A stretch of DNA of 21,052 bases. It comes from Myxococcales bacterium (GTDB lineage: Bacteria > Myxococcota_A > Polyangia > Haliangiales > J016). The position numbers and the translations under genes are program-made. Where the stretch lies: the NCBI GenBank assembly GCA_014238595.1, contig JABAAV010000017.1, forward strand, positions 1 through 21,052, in the 5' to 3' direction. The stretch's first letter is position 1, and every line of letters starts with the position of its first letter. Positions 7,038 to 15,172 of this stretch are shown piece after piece. The notes beneath the pieces were generated by a model, which was not told the origin of the DNA, ran no database searches, and saw only the letters and a list, made by a program, of their open reading frames with translations.

Positions 7038-8191
7038 TACCTCCTGTGCGCTTATCATCTGATTTTGATTTTTTCTTCGAACCCAAACATCAGAGACTTG
7101 TTGAGACTTTGACAGATGTTGCGTCTGAGTTGGCTGCTTGTCAAAATCAAGATTCAAAGACAATCATGAAGCGTCTTGGGCAAGAATTCAAACTGTGTTC
7201 ATGGCTGATTCCTGATGAAGGTGCTTCGCTTGATATGCGAGCATTATGTTTGATTCGAGAGATGTTAGGACAGACTATGCCACTGGCTGATGCATTGTTT
7301 GCTGTTCAAGGATTGGGTTCGTATCCAATCGTCATCGCTGGTACAGACAGGCAAAAAAAACATTATTTACCATATTTGAAATCAGGAGATTGGATCATTG
7401 CTTTTGCAGTGACTGAAGAATGTGCAGGCAGTGATATTGCTTCTTTGGAAACAACAGCAACACCAACGAGCAACGGATATCGATTATCAGGCAGTAAAAC
7501 GTTAATCTCCAGTGGAGGAGTTGCCGATTACTATATAGTGGCAGCACGGATAGATACAAAAGCGTTTGACAACGTTTCACCTCATCAACGGATAGGGTTG
7601 TTTATCGTGCCTTCACATGAAGAAGGCCTTGATGTTTCACCAATGTCACTCTCTATTGATCATCCCATTGCTTCACTGTCTTTGAATGACTGTATGGCAG
7701 AAACTTTAATTGGGAATGAAGGTGATGGATTCGGTCTGCTCATGAAAACACTAGAGCTCTTCCGTCTTACGGTAGGTGCATCAGCTTGTGGAATGGCGTA
7801 TCGGGCATTGCAAGAAGCAATCACACATGTACAGAATCGCAATCAATTCGGTAAACCATTAATGGCTCAACCGATTGTGCAACAATATATTGCCCAAATG
7901 AGTACTGAATTGGATGCTGCACGATTGCTTGTTTTGCGTGCTGCGTATCAACAAGACAATCAACATCAGGATGCAGCAATGGCCTCTTGTATGGCAAAAA
8001 GCTATTCTACTGAAGCGGCAGGGCATATTGTCGATAAAGCAGTACAGCTTTTAGGTGGCAAAGGCGTGGTACGCGGGGAGATTGTTGAATCATTATATCG
8101 AACAGTACGCGCTATGCGTATCTATGAAGGGACGACTGAAATTCAACAGATGATCATAGGCAAAACTGTATTATCTAAGGATAAGCAGTGA
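7034..8191 (+). CDS. Acyl-CoA dehydrogenase
   Basis: The 385-residue flavoprotein has the usual three-part fold. Signature one is FAVTEECAGSDIASLETTA (124-142); RNQFGKPLMAQPIVQ (269-283) and VQLLGGKGVVRG (337-348) form the FAD and subunit contacts; YEGTTEIQQMIIG (364-376) carries Glu365, at the place of the catalytic base in medium-chain acyl-CoA dehydrogenase. It should oxidise an acyl-CoA to the 2,3-enoyl-CoA with electrons passed to ETF. The ATG overlaps the crotonase stop (ATGA) and is preceded by a strong AAGGAGAAGG (7020-7029). The stop overlaps the GTG of the ligase gene. Its substrate is unknown; the operon suggests a ring-derived or alicyclic CoA ester. Confidence 0.93.
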   Translation: MIPPVRLSSDFDFFFEPKHQRLVETLTDVASELAACQNQDSKTIMKRLGQEFKLCSWLIPDEGASLDMRALCLIREMLGQTMPLADALFAVQGLGSYPIVIAGTDRQKKHYLPYLKSGDWIIAFAVTEECAGSDIASLETTATPTSNGYRLSGSKTLISSGGVADYYIVAARIDTKAFDNVSPHQRIGLFIVPSHEEGLDVSPMSLSIDHPIASLSLNDCMAETLIGNEGDGFGLLMKTLELFRLTVGASACGMAYRALQEAITHVQNRNQFGKPLMAQPIVQQYIAQMSTELDAARLLVLRAAYQQDNQHQDAAMASCMAKSYSTEAAGHIVDKAVQLLGGKGVVRGEIVESLYRTVRAMRIYEGTTEIQQMIIGKTVLSKDKQ

Positions 8192-9786
8192 ACACAGGGT
8201 TAACCAATCTTGCCGACTATTGTCTTAGCCAAAGAATTGATGAAGGGTTGGGTGATAAACCTTCAGTTTTATTTGGTGACATAGCGTATTCTTATCACGA
8301 TGTTCATCAAAGGATGTTGAATTTGGCACGTTATTTCGTGTCTATCGATATCAAGCCACAATCAAGAATTTACATTCTTTTACCTGATACACCTCCGTTT
8401 GTTTGGACATTTTTTGCCACTGTTTTTCATGGTGCAGTCGGAGTTATGGGCAATCCCAATGTGATATGTCGTGAATGGTGTGATCAAATTAACATCACAA
8501 AACCTTCAGTGATCGTGACAACACCTCAACATGCATTGACATTGACAACACTGGATATTTCTTGTGATGTGATATTGCTCGTACCTGATGTCAAGACTGG
8601 TGATTGTCCTGAGCAAGCGATAGATTCTGAAATCATAGCATCGATTCAACAAGAGACATCGGCTATTTGTCTTTCTTTAACAGATGCTATGCAACAGACA
8701 CAAAACACGGACATTGCTTCGCATGCCATCGAGAGACAAACTCCTGCGGTGTTACTGTTTACCTCGAGTTCTACAGGTGCTGCAAAAGCGGCCATTCATT
8801 CACATGCAGGTTTGATTTTTAATATTGAACAATACGCTAAGAAAACCATAGGTTATTGTCGAGATGATATTACGTTGAGTGTCTCTCGGTTGTTTTTTGG
8901 ATATGCTACTGGAGCCAATTTGCTGTTTCCATTTGCAGTCGGAGGGACAGTAAGCTTGTTTGTTGAACATCCTACCGTCAAAGTTTTACAACATAGGATC
9001 AAACAATACAGACCAACGATTGTGATTAATGTGCCAACGATGCTTGCCAAGATGACCGCTGATGATGCTGAACCTATTGACATGTCTTCAGTACGATTTA
9101 GTTTGACAGCAGGTGAACCCTTGGCTTCATCATTGTGGCATCGATTCACAGCATGTTTTGAGCATCCGTTATACGATGGTATTGGGAGCGCAGAATCATT
9201 CCATATTTATGCCACGAATCGCAAAGATGATCTCTGTGTAGGTTCGTTGGGGAAGGTTGTTGAGGGGTATGACATAAAAATTCTTCCCAAGGATTGTTGG
9301 GATGTGACTATGGAATCCTTGCCCGAAGATCAGACAGGTGTTCTTTGGGTGCGTGGTGGCAGTATTGCGATGGGATATTTTGAAGATATTGATAATACGA
9401 ACGAAGTATTTATTCATGGATGGTGTCGTACCAATGATCTATGTTGTATGCGTGGAGGATATCTTTGGTTTATGGGACGTGCCAATGATTTATTCAAAAG
9501 CAAAGGTCGTTGGATTGCTCCTTTTGAAATCGAACAATGCTTGTTAGAATATCCTCAAATAGAAGTTGCTGCAGTACTTGCGGTTGATATTGCAGGTAGT
9601 TTGATGCCCAAAGCTTTTGTAGTATCCAAAGATGTTCATAATCAAGAGACGTTGATCATCGCATTGAAAGCCTTTCTCAAAGAACGGCTCTCTTGGTATA
9701 AATGTCCTCAGGAAATTGTGTTTCTCGATCAAATGCCTTTAAATGATCGAGGCAAAATTCTTCGGAAAGAACTCGTTCAAACATAG
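8188..9786 (+). CDS. Benzoate-CoA-ligase-family acyl-CoA synthetase
   Basis: The 532-residue AMP-forming ligase activates a carboxylic acid with ATP and CoA. Motifs: P-loop LLFTSSSTGAAKAAIHSHAG (189-208, where most relatives have SGTTG), YDGIGSAESFHIY (329-341), the ATP-ribose aspartate segment TNDLCCMRGGYLWFMGRAND (415-434), the hinge FKSKGRWIAPFEIE (436-449) and the catalytic lysine Lys523 in NDRGKILRKEL. DGIGSAESFHI and the hinge region are close to benzoate- and 2-aminobenzoate-CoA ligases (DGIGSTEMLHI), so an aromatic acid is the likely substrate. The start is GTG 8188-8190 inside the previous stop, with TAAGG (8176-8180) 7 nt before. It is probably the entry enzyme of the pathway in this operon. 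The exact acid cannot be read from sequence. Confidence 0.9.
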   Translation: MNTGLTNLADYCLSQRIDEGLGDKPSVLFGDIAYSYHDVHQRMLNLARYFVSIDIKPQSRIYILLPDTPPFVWTFFATVFHGAVGVMGNPNVICREWCDQINITKPSVIVTTPQHALTLTTLDISCDVILLVPDVKTGDCPEQAIDSEIIASIQQETSAICLSLTDAMQQTQNTDIASHAIERQTPAVLLFTSSSTGAAKAAIHSHAGLIFNIEQYAKKTIGYCRDDITLSVSRLFFGYATGANLLFPFAVGGTVSLFVEHPTVKVLQHRIKQYRPTIVINVPTMLAKMTADDAEPIDMSSVRFSLTAGEPLASSLWHRFTACFEHPLYDGIGSAESFHIYATNRKDDLCVGSLGKVVEGYDIKILPKDCWDVTMESLPEDQTGVLWVRGGSIAMGYFEDIDNTNEVFIHGWCRTNDLCCMRGGYLWFMGRANDLFKSKGRWIAPFEIEQCLLEYPQIEVAAVLAVDIAGSLMPKAFVVSKDVHNQETLIIALKAFLKERLSWYKCPQEIVFLDQMPLNDRGKILRKELVQT

Positions 9787-9809
9787 GTTTGACAATGTTA
9801 TCAAGATAA

Positions 9810-10562
9810 ATGGTTTTCTCTCTGTCACAAATGACTTCTAAAGATGTCGCGTTAGTTTTTGAACGTTATGACGATGTTGTTATATTGTTGCCTGTGGGTT
9901 CATTAGAAGCACATGGTCCTCATTTGCCATTGTCTACTGATACAATGATATCTAACGCAGCTATTGAGCGTGCTGCAGAGCGATTGCATAAAGAAAATGT
10001 CATAGGCTTGATCGCACCTGCAGTATCTTATGGTGTCACCGAATGTGCATTACAGCTATCTGGAACATTATCAGTGTCACCAGAAACATTATCGATGTGG
10101 GTTAAAGAACTCATTGCTGGTTTTCTTGCTATGGGTGCAACACATGTGTGTCTCGTCAATAACCACCTTGAACCAGGTCAAGATGAGGCACTTGTTCATG
10201 CATTGACAGATTTTTCATCTCATCATGCATCGCTCGCTAGTCCTTTGAAAAAACGATGGGCAAAGCAATTAACTTCAGAGTTTAAGCAGGGTAATTGTCA
10301 CGCAGGATGTTATGAAACTTCTTTAATTCTTGCGACCATGCCAGATGTTGTCAATACGGATATACAACATACTTTAAAACCTATCTCAATATCGTTATCA
10401 GACAACATTGATCAAGGTGTTTTAGATTTTGTCGACATGGGATTGTTGGATGGCTATAGCGGTGACCCAAGTCAAGCAACAGTACAAGAGGGCAATGAAT
10501 CTTTGGATATCTTGGCAACGATGATTGTTACGACTGTCACAGAGGCATTATCTCATGGATGA
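9810..10562 (+). CDS. Creatininase-family metal hydrolase with altered motifs
   Basis: The 250-residue protein begins the family core with LLPVGSLEAHGPHLPLSTD (26-44): Glu33, His35 and Asp44 are at the usual metal-binding places. The second motif, normally NGHGGN, is VNNHLEPGQ (116-124, His119), and the third, normally HAGE.ETS, is HAGCYETS (164-171) with Cys167 in place of the usual Glu but Glu169 kept. Creatininase-family enzymes open cyclic amides or cleave small amides with two metal ions. Here it may hydrolyse an amide or lactam arising from a nitrogen-bearing ring; this is inference from the neighbours. It follows the ligase by 23 nt with only a weak ribosome binding site, and its last 8 nt overlap the di-iron gene. 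The changes may mean altered metal binding rather than loss of activity. Confidence 0.85.
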   Translation: MVFSLSQMTSKDVALVFERYDDVVILLPVGSLEAHGPHLPLSTDTMISNAAIERAAERLHKENVIGLIAPAVSYGVTECALQLSGTLSVSPETLSMWVKELIAGFLAMGATHVCLVNNHLEPGQDEALVHALTDFSSHHASLASPLKKRWAKQLTSEFKQGNCHAGCYETSLILATMPDVVNTDIQHTLKPISISLSDNIDQGVLDFVDMGLLDGYSGDPSQATVQEGNESLDILATMIVTTVTEALSHG

Positions 10563-11280
10563 TACAAGAGATTACTATACGCGAAATCAGATGGAGACCC
10601 GATATTACGACACAGTACTCCAGATGCTAGTAGGACAAGCCTATCGTGAATATGCCGCAGCACAATTGTTTGGACATGGAATATCTGTGGTTCCTTCGTT
10701 GCATGCATTGAAAAGTATGACCCGTCATCTCCAAGAAGAGATACAACATTATGAGATGGTTGCAACGATGTATCAAACATTGGTCGATCAAAGCATTGAT
10801 CCTCTTGTGTATGCACGATTAGCTCAACAACCTATTGATTTTGCACAAGATTGGTTTGAATTAGCAATGGCACAATTTTTGTATGATCGTGGTGGCTATT
10901 GGCAACTCCAAGAGTATGAAGATTGTTCTTTTGTGCCTTATCGTAAGGTTGTTGCTGAGATTGTCGATGAAGAAGCCGAGCATCAAGCCCTAGGAGAGTC
11001 ACTTGTTGTCGAACTTTGCTTGAGGAAAGAATATCAAGCAAAAAAACAGTCAATTTTTAATAAATGGCTTCGTTATGGTTTGTTGTCGTTTGGTCGTCCC
11101 AATAGTGTTGGGGCAGATTATGCTGTCAAGATGAGATTGAGAAAACGTGATCCACATTTTGTGATGCAAGATTTCATTACTGATATTAAACCAGTAATGA
11201 AGCGGGCAGGGCTGTTGTTTCCCTCATTAAAGTCTATCGGAATTGAAGCACGAAACGATATTGATCTGTTGCTTCATTAG
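10555..11280 (+). CDS. PaaA/PaaC-like ferritin-type di-iron protein (possible oxygenase)
   Basis: The 241-residue helical protein has a complete ferritin-like di-iron ligand set: Glu32 (YREYAAAQ), Glu62-x2-His65 (EEIQHYE), Glu102 (WFELAMAQFLYDRGG) and Glu140-x2-His143 (DEEAEHQALGE). The second-half wording (AMAQFLYDRGGYWQL) is like PaaA/PaaC, the subunits of phenylacetyl-CoA epoxidase, which adds oxygen to a CoA-bound ring. Being last in an operon with an aryl-CoA ligase fits a ring oxygenase, but no reductase (PaaE-like) or partner subunit lies in the window. I chose ATG 10555, which has AGAGG about 10 nt before it and overlaps the creatininase stop; an upstream TTG at 10525 would add 10 residues. 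Its stop lies 8 nt from the DUF507 stop. Alternative: a non-catalytic or amine-oxidising di-iron protein. Confidence 0.8.
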   Translation: MDDTRDYYTRNQMETRYYDTVLQMLVGQAYREYAAAQLFGHGISVVPSLHALKSMTRHLQEEIQHYEMVATMYQTLVDQSIDPLVYARLAQQPIDFAQDWFELAMAQFLYDRGGYWQLQEYEDCSFVPYRKVVAEIVDEEAEHQALGESLVVELCLRKEYQAKKQSIFNKWLRYGLLSFGRPNSVGADYAVKMRLRKRDPHFVMQDFITDIKPVMKRAGLLFPSLKSIGIEARNDIDLLLH

Positions 11281-11288
11281 CGGATTGG

Positions 11289-11804
11289 CTATTGTTCCAT
11301 GCCGCGTTTGCGTTTAATGATTTCGACAGCACGTTTATATTCAATCTCCCATGCTTCAGTACCATCTTGAAGATTCTTAATTTTGTTTTTTGCTTCTTCG
11401 TCAATGTCTTCGTCTGCTGCCATATAACGATGAAGTATTTCTTTAAGTTTTCGTCGAAGAACGATGTCTTCGGCAAATATTTCATCAATATGATGTGATT
11501 GAAGAAATGTTCCGATAAGCTGCGTACTTATCCAGCTGAGTGCTCTGTCTCCAAGACCGAAGTCACTTTTTTCAGCTAATGTACGTTTGGTTCGTCCAAA
11601 GTCACTATAAGATAACCCACGGACTTCAAGAATATCTTTAGCTTTTTCCGAAAGCTCTTTGTCAACACGGATATATTCCTTAAGGACAGAAGCGACATCT
11701 AACTCGGATTCGATTCGATCCGTAACTTCAATGTCGCCATCTCTTGTTAATGTTGTAATGATTTCGGAAGAAATGACATCGACCTGTCTTAAATATAATC
11801 TCAT
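11289..11804 (-). CDS. DUF507 family protein
   Basis: The product begins MRLYLRQVD.ISSEI and contains EYIRVDKELSEKAKDILE, GLSYSDFGRTKR, GLGDRALSWISTQLI, FAEDIVLRRKLKEILHRYM and a C-terminal KNLQDGTEAWEIEY segment. These are hallmarks, as I remember them, of DUF507, a single-copy protein of unknown function in Deltaproteobacteria/Myxococcota-type bacteria and Aquificota. In relatives it is one or two repeats of about 90 residues; here two similar halves can be seen (YSDFGR...FLQSHHIDEIFAEDI). No signal peptide or membrane helix, so cytoplasmic. ATG 11804 matches the family start and lies 10 nt after a -10-like TAGATT; ATG 11837, 11 codons upstream, would put the start inside the promoter. It is transcribed divergently from the GT-B-like gene. 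Confidence 0.85.
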   Translation of the reverse strand: MRLYLRQVDVISSEIITTLTRDGDIEVTDRIESELDVASVLKEYIRVDKELSEKAKDILEVRGLSYSDFGRTKRTLAEKSDFGLGDRALSWISTQLIGTFLQSHHIDEIFAEDIVLRRKLKEILHRYMAADEDIDEEAKNKIKNLQDGTEAWEIEYKRAVEIIKRKRGMEQ

Positions 11805-11814
11805 AAAGCGTCTC

Positions 11815-11844
11815 AATCTATGAATAATAGAGTGCACATGTCAA
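11815..11844 (-). promoter_or_regulatory. Putative promoter of the DUF507 gene
   Basis: Minus strand: TTGACA (11844-11839), 18 nt, TAGATT (11820-11815), then 10 nt to ATG 11804. A perfect -35 consensus. The closeness to the start implies a very short or absent leader, although a weak GAG lies between. Confidence 0.4.
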
Positions 11845-11925
11845 GTGAGAGTATTTTCAAAATCACAATTGGATCAATGATGGATACTATTGAAAGCATA
11901 TCGTATTGCATTGTGTCGTTAATGT

Positions 11926-11930
11926 GAGAG
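11926..11930 (+). promoter_or_regulatory. Ribosome binding site deciding a TTG start
   Basis: GAGAG ends 6 nt before TTG 11937, supporting this rare start over the in-frame ATG at 11988. Confidence 0.45.
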
Positions 11931-11936
11931 AAATCT

Positions 11937-12992
11937 TTGGAAAACATTGGTTTTCATGGAATAATTCCAGAAGAATTGCTTTTATCAATGACAAACATGT
12001 CTTTGGAACATAATCAGGATCAAGGAACACCGTTAAGAGTCTTGTTTGTTGGACGCGCTGCGATCATAGAGGATTGTTCTCCATTATTGTTATATTTGTC
12101 TGATATGGGCATTGAATTGCGTTTCTTTGAATGGGATCTCCCTGAAGATCAACGTATAAAAACGTTAGACGACGAATTGGCGAGTTATCCACCAGAAGTT
12201 CTCATCACTTTTGAGCAAGATGTTACGGTAGCACTATCTGTAACACAGCGTGCAGAGCTTCTATGTGCCCCCATTGTTGCGTTTGTATCTACGATAGTCC
12301 TTGAAGATTGGAATAATGGACATGCTGATCGATTTCTAACGATTGACGATGAAACAGCACTATTGTTAGCAGATAGTGGAATTGCAGAAGAGCGTATTTT
12401 ATCAATAGGCACATTATTTCCAAAGATTTTTGAAGATGTTGAATTGATGAGCAGAAAAAATGCAAAGATCAACGCTGAAATTCCTGACAAACGAACCGTG
12501 TTGATCGTTACTTCAGAAATGACACCCGCAATATTGAAAGAGTTATTATTTCAACTTTCAGTGTTAGATGTTTGTATTGTATTTGAGACGAAAGGGGATG
12601 ATGAAACACATAAGATATTGTCTCAATTCATGTCATATTTAAATATGGAATATTACGTAGACAGTGCATTATTGTGGCGTGCTGCAGATGTTGTGATCAC
12701 ACGATCTTCGAATTGGGTTACCTCGTACTGTGTTGCTTTGGGTACAAAAATGATTGTATTAGATAGTGCTGCCAATCCGAGATTATCTGAAGGACTTGTC
12801 AATAGACAATTAGGGCTTACGATCGAAGAACCACGTATGGTAAGTGCGGCGATAAAACATCTTGATAGATTCCCAGAAGTTATGTGTGATCAGAGAAGTT
12901 TGCGTGGCACGCAAATCGCTGCGGAGGTCATTATTGCAGTAGCTTGGGATCGAAAAAACATTGTAGAGGAAAACATTTATGTCGCATCATGA
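11937..12992 (+). CDS. GT-B-like protein, possible glycosyltransferase or related enzyme
   Basis: I do not recognise a named family. The 351-residue protein has two apparent Rossmann-like halves: LRVLFVGRAAI at about 33-43 starting the first, and KRTVLIVTSEMTP starting the second at about 184. The segment DRFLTIDDETALLLADSGIAEERILSIGTLFP resembles the hinge of MGDG-synthase/MurG-type GT-B glycosyltransferases, where a residue count and 'G' precede a 'GIP'-like turn. Near the end, LLWRAADVVITRSSNWVTSYCVALGTKMIVLD resembles the donor-binding loop (ADxxIxRxG...EA.ALGxPxIL), but its glycine and glutamate are replaced (RSSNWVTSYC), so activity is uncertain. No signal peptide or membrane helix. It overlaps the cupin gene by 14 nt and starts the GT-like/cupin/lepA/lepB run. 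The start is TTG. Confidence 0.55.
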   Translation: MENIGFHGIIPEELLLSMTNMSLEHNQDQGTPLRVLFVGRAAIIEDCSPLLLYLSDMGIELRFFEWDLPEDQRIKTLDDELASYPPEVLITFEQDVTVALSVTQRAELLCAPIVAFVSTIVLEDWNNGHADRFLTIDDETALLLADSGIAEERILSIGTLFPKIFEDVELMSRKNAKINAEIPDKRTVLIVTSEMTPAILKELLFQLSVLDVCIVFETKGDDETHKILSQFMSYLNMEYYVDSALLWRAADVVITRSSNWVTSYCVALGTKMIVLDSAANPRLSEGLVNRQLGLTIEEPRMVSAAIKHLDRFPEVMCDQRSLRGTQIAAEVIIAVAWDRKNIVEENIYVAS

Positions 12993-13350
12993 CAGTATTA
13001 AACCCCGTATTGTGGATAAACCATGGGGATATGAACTTATTTGGGCCGAGACAGATCTATATATCGGTAAAATTCTCCATGTAAAAAAAAATGAATCATT
13101 ATCATTACAATATCATCCTATAAAAGATGAGACGATTATGGTTTTGTCAGGGATTGTTGCGGTTGATTTTTTCGAAGAAGGAGATGCTCTCAAGACGATC
13201 ATTCTTCATGAAAAACAATCTTTTCGGATAAAACCAAGATTGCGACACCGTATTAAAGGTGTTGAAGATTCTGATGTGTTGGAAGTATCTTCTCCCGAGA
13301 TTGATGATTTGGTACGATTAGAAGACGTTTATGGAAGAGTAGAATCTTAA
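12979..13350 (+). CDS. Mannose-6-phosphate isomerase-type cupin protein
   Basis: The 123-residue protein is one cupin barrel of the type II phosphomannose isomerase / GDP-mannose pyrophosphorylase C-terminal class: KPWGYELIWAETDLYIGKIL (14-33), SLQYHPIKDETIMVLSG (42-58) and HRIKGVEDSDVLEVSSPEIDDLVRLED (90-116). Gln44, His46, Glu51 and His90 stand at the metal-ligand places of QxHxxxxE...H. The family isomerises mannose-6-phosphate and fructose-6-phosphate, but small single-cupin relatives may act on other sugar phosphates. AGAGGA (12965-12970) precedes ATG 12979 by 8 nt, within the end of the GT-B-like gene, so the two are co-translated. A joint role in making a sugar or cell-surface glycan is suggested. 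The HWVVL wording of classical isomerases is TIMVL here. Confidence 0.8.
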   Translation: MSHHDSIKPRIVDKPWGYELIWAETDLYIGKILHVKKNESLSLQYHPIKDETIMVLSGIVAVDFFEEGDALKTIILHEKQSFRIKPRLRHRIKGVEDSDVLEVSSPEIDDLVRLEDVYGRVES

Positions 13351-13375
13351 ACTTTGTGATAGGGTGCTGTCTATC

Positions 13376-15172
13376 TTGTCTGATCCTCTCTTGATTCGTA
13401 ATTTTTCTATTATTGCACATGTTGATCATGGAAAAACAACACTGGCTGATCGATTGATTGAACATTGCGGTGGATTAACAGCACGTGAGCAGGTTGATCA
13501 ATTTTTAGACAAAATGGATATTGAACGTCAGCGTGGTATTACGATCAAAGCCCAAGCTGTCCTATTAGCATATAAAGCCAATGACGGTAAAACGTATCAA
13601 TTAAATCTCATTGATACACCGGGTCATGTTGATTTTCATTATGAAGTATCACGATCGTTGGCTGCTTGTGATGGTGCATTGTTGGTTGTTGATGCTGCTC
13701 AAGGTGTTGAGGCACAAACTGTTGCAAACACATATGTCGCTGTTGACAATGATTTGGAAATTATTCCTGTATTGAACAAGATAGATCTTCCATCCGCAAG
13801 GCCTGATGAAATTTGTGAAGAGATTGAATCTGTTATTGGTCTTGACGCTTCTGATGCATTACATGTCTCCGCTAAAACGGGACAAGGTATTGAAGCAGTA
13901 CTCGAAGCTGTGGTTCAACGAATTCCTCCACCTCAATTGGGTGATCAATCATTGCAAGGATTGATTTTTGATTCTTGGTATGACCCTTATCGTGGTGTCG
14001 TTGCATTAGTTCGCATTGTATCGGGTGAAATTCACAAAGGAATGAATATTCTTTTTTGTTCAACCAATAAAATACATGAATGCACATTCATCGGTGTATA
14101 CAAACCTTTTGTTTCAGAATTAAATAGTCTTTCCGTTGGAATGGTTGGTATTGTTGCTGCACAGATCAAAGATATTGGTGATGCTCGTGTTGGTGATACT
14201 ATCACCAATGCAGATGCTCCTTGTGCAGAACCTCTTGAAGGGTTTAAAGCGGTCAAACCGATGGTGTTTGCAGGATTGTTTCCGGTGGATTCTGGTGACT
14301 ATGAACGCCTCAAAGAATCGCTTGAAAAATTAGTGCTCAATGATGCTGCGGTTAGCTATGATCTTGAAACATCAGATGCGTTAGGTTTTGGGTTTCGTTG
14401 TGGTTTTTTGGGATTGCTTCATATGGAAATCATTCAAGAACGGCTTGAAAACGAATACAATCTTAATCTTTTAACAACAGCACCTTCGGTGAAATATCAT
14501 GTGTGGTTAAACAAAGGCGATGTTGTTGAAATAGAGAATCCAGCAAAACTGCCCAATCTTGGAAAATTCAAAGAAATTCATGAGCCGATGATTAAAGCAT
14601 TTGTTCATGTGCCTAAAGAATATTTGGGAGGTGTTTTTCAGCTTTGTGAAGGACGCCGCGGTGTTCAGAAAGAATTAGTTTTTCCAAATGCGAATCGTGC
14701 ACGTGTAGAATATGAACTCCCTTTGGCAGAAATTGTCTTTGGTTTTCATGACAAACTTAAAACATTGTCTCGCGGATATGCTTCTTTGGATTATGAGCCG
14801 AGTGGGTATCGTATTGCAGAGTTGGTTCGTGTTGATGTTCATATTAATGGTGAAAAAGTAGATGCACTATCTGTGATTTGTCATCGTTCTGTTGCAACAA
14901 CACGTGGTCGTGATTTGTGTGAAAAAATGAAAGAAGTGATTCCAAGACAGATGTATGATGTTGCTATTCAAGCAGTACTTGGAAGTCGAGTCATTGTACG
15001 TGTTACAGTGAAAGCATTAAGAAAAGATGTGACGGCCAAATGTTATGGTGGTGATATCTCTCGCAAAAGAAAACTTCTTGAAAAACAAAAAAAGGGGAAA
15101 CGTAGGATGAAGTCAGTAGGTTCTGTTGAGCTTCCACAAGAAGCATTTCTTGCGATATTAAAGGTGGATTGA
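13376..15172 (+). CDS. lepA: Elongation factor 4 (LepA), ribosome-associated GTPase
   Basis: About 598 residues, full length for LepA. The GTPase domain carries the P-loop in NFSIIAHVDHGKTTLADRL, switch I QRGITIKAQA, DTPGHVDFHYEVSRSL and NKIDLP. EF-G-like domains follow, then the LepA-specific C-terminus GGDISRKRKLLEKQKKGKRR with PQEAFLAILKVD at the end. EF4 acts on stalled or mistranslocated ribosomes at the inner membrane and in the cytosol. The longest frame begins at GTG 13364, but AGGG at 13361-13364 overlaps that codon; TTG 13376 places it 11 nt ahead and yields LSDPLLIRNFSIIAH, closer to the usual LepA start, so I prefer it. The gene is 25 nt from the cupin and overlaps lepB by 1 nt. 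Confidence 0.96.
   Translation: MSDPLLIRNFSIIAHVDHGKTTLADRLIEHCGGLTAREQVDQFLDKMDIERQRGITIKAQAVLLAYKANDGKTYQLNLIDTPGHVDFHYEVSRSLAACDGALLVVDAAQGVEAQTVANTYVAVDNDLEIIPVLNKIDLPSARPDEICEEIESVIGLDASDALHVSAKTGQGIEAVLEAVVQRIPPPQLGDQSLQGLIFDSWYDPYRGVVALVRIVSGEIHKGMNILFCSTNKIHECTFIGVYKPFVSELNSLSVGMVGIVAAQIKDIGDARVGDTITNADAPCAEPLEGFKAVKPMVFAGLFPVDSGDYERLKESLEKLVLNDAAVSYDLETSDALGFGFRCGFLGLLHMEIIQERLENEYNLNLLTTAPSVKYHVWLNKGDVVEIENPAKLPNLGKFKEIHEPMIKAFVHVPKEYLGGVFQLCEGRRGVQKELVFPNANRARVEYELPLAEIVFGFHDKLKTLSRGYASLDYEPSGYRIAELVRVDVHINGEKVDALSVICHRSVATTRGRDLCEKMKEVIPRQMYDVAIQAVLGSRVIVRVTVKALRKDVTAKCYGGDISRKRKLLEKQKKGKRRMKSVGSVELPQEAFLAILKVD
15161..15167 (+). promoter_or_regulatory. Ribosome binding site of lepB inside the lepA end
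   Basis: AAGGTGG stands 4 nt before ATG 15172, in the last codons of lepA. It favours ATG 15172 over the TTG at 15169. Confidence 0.6.
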
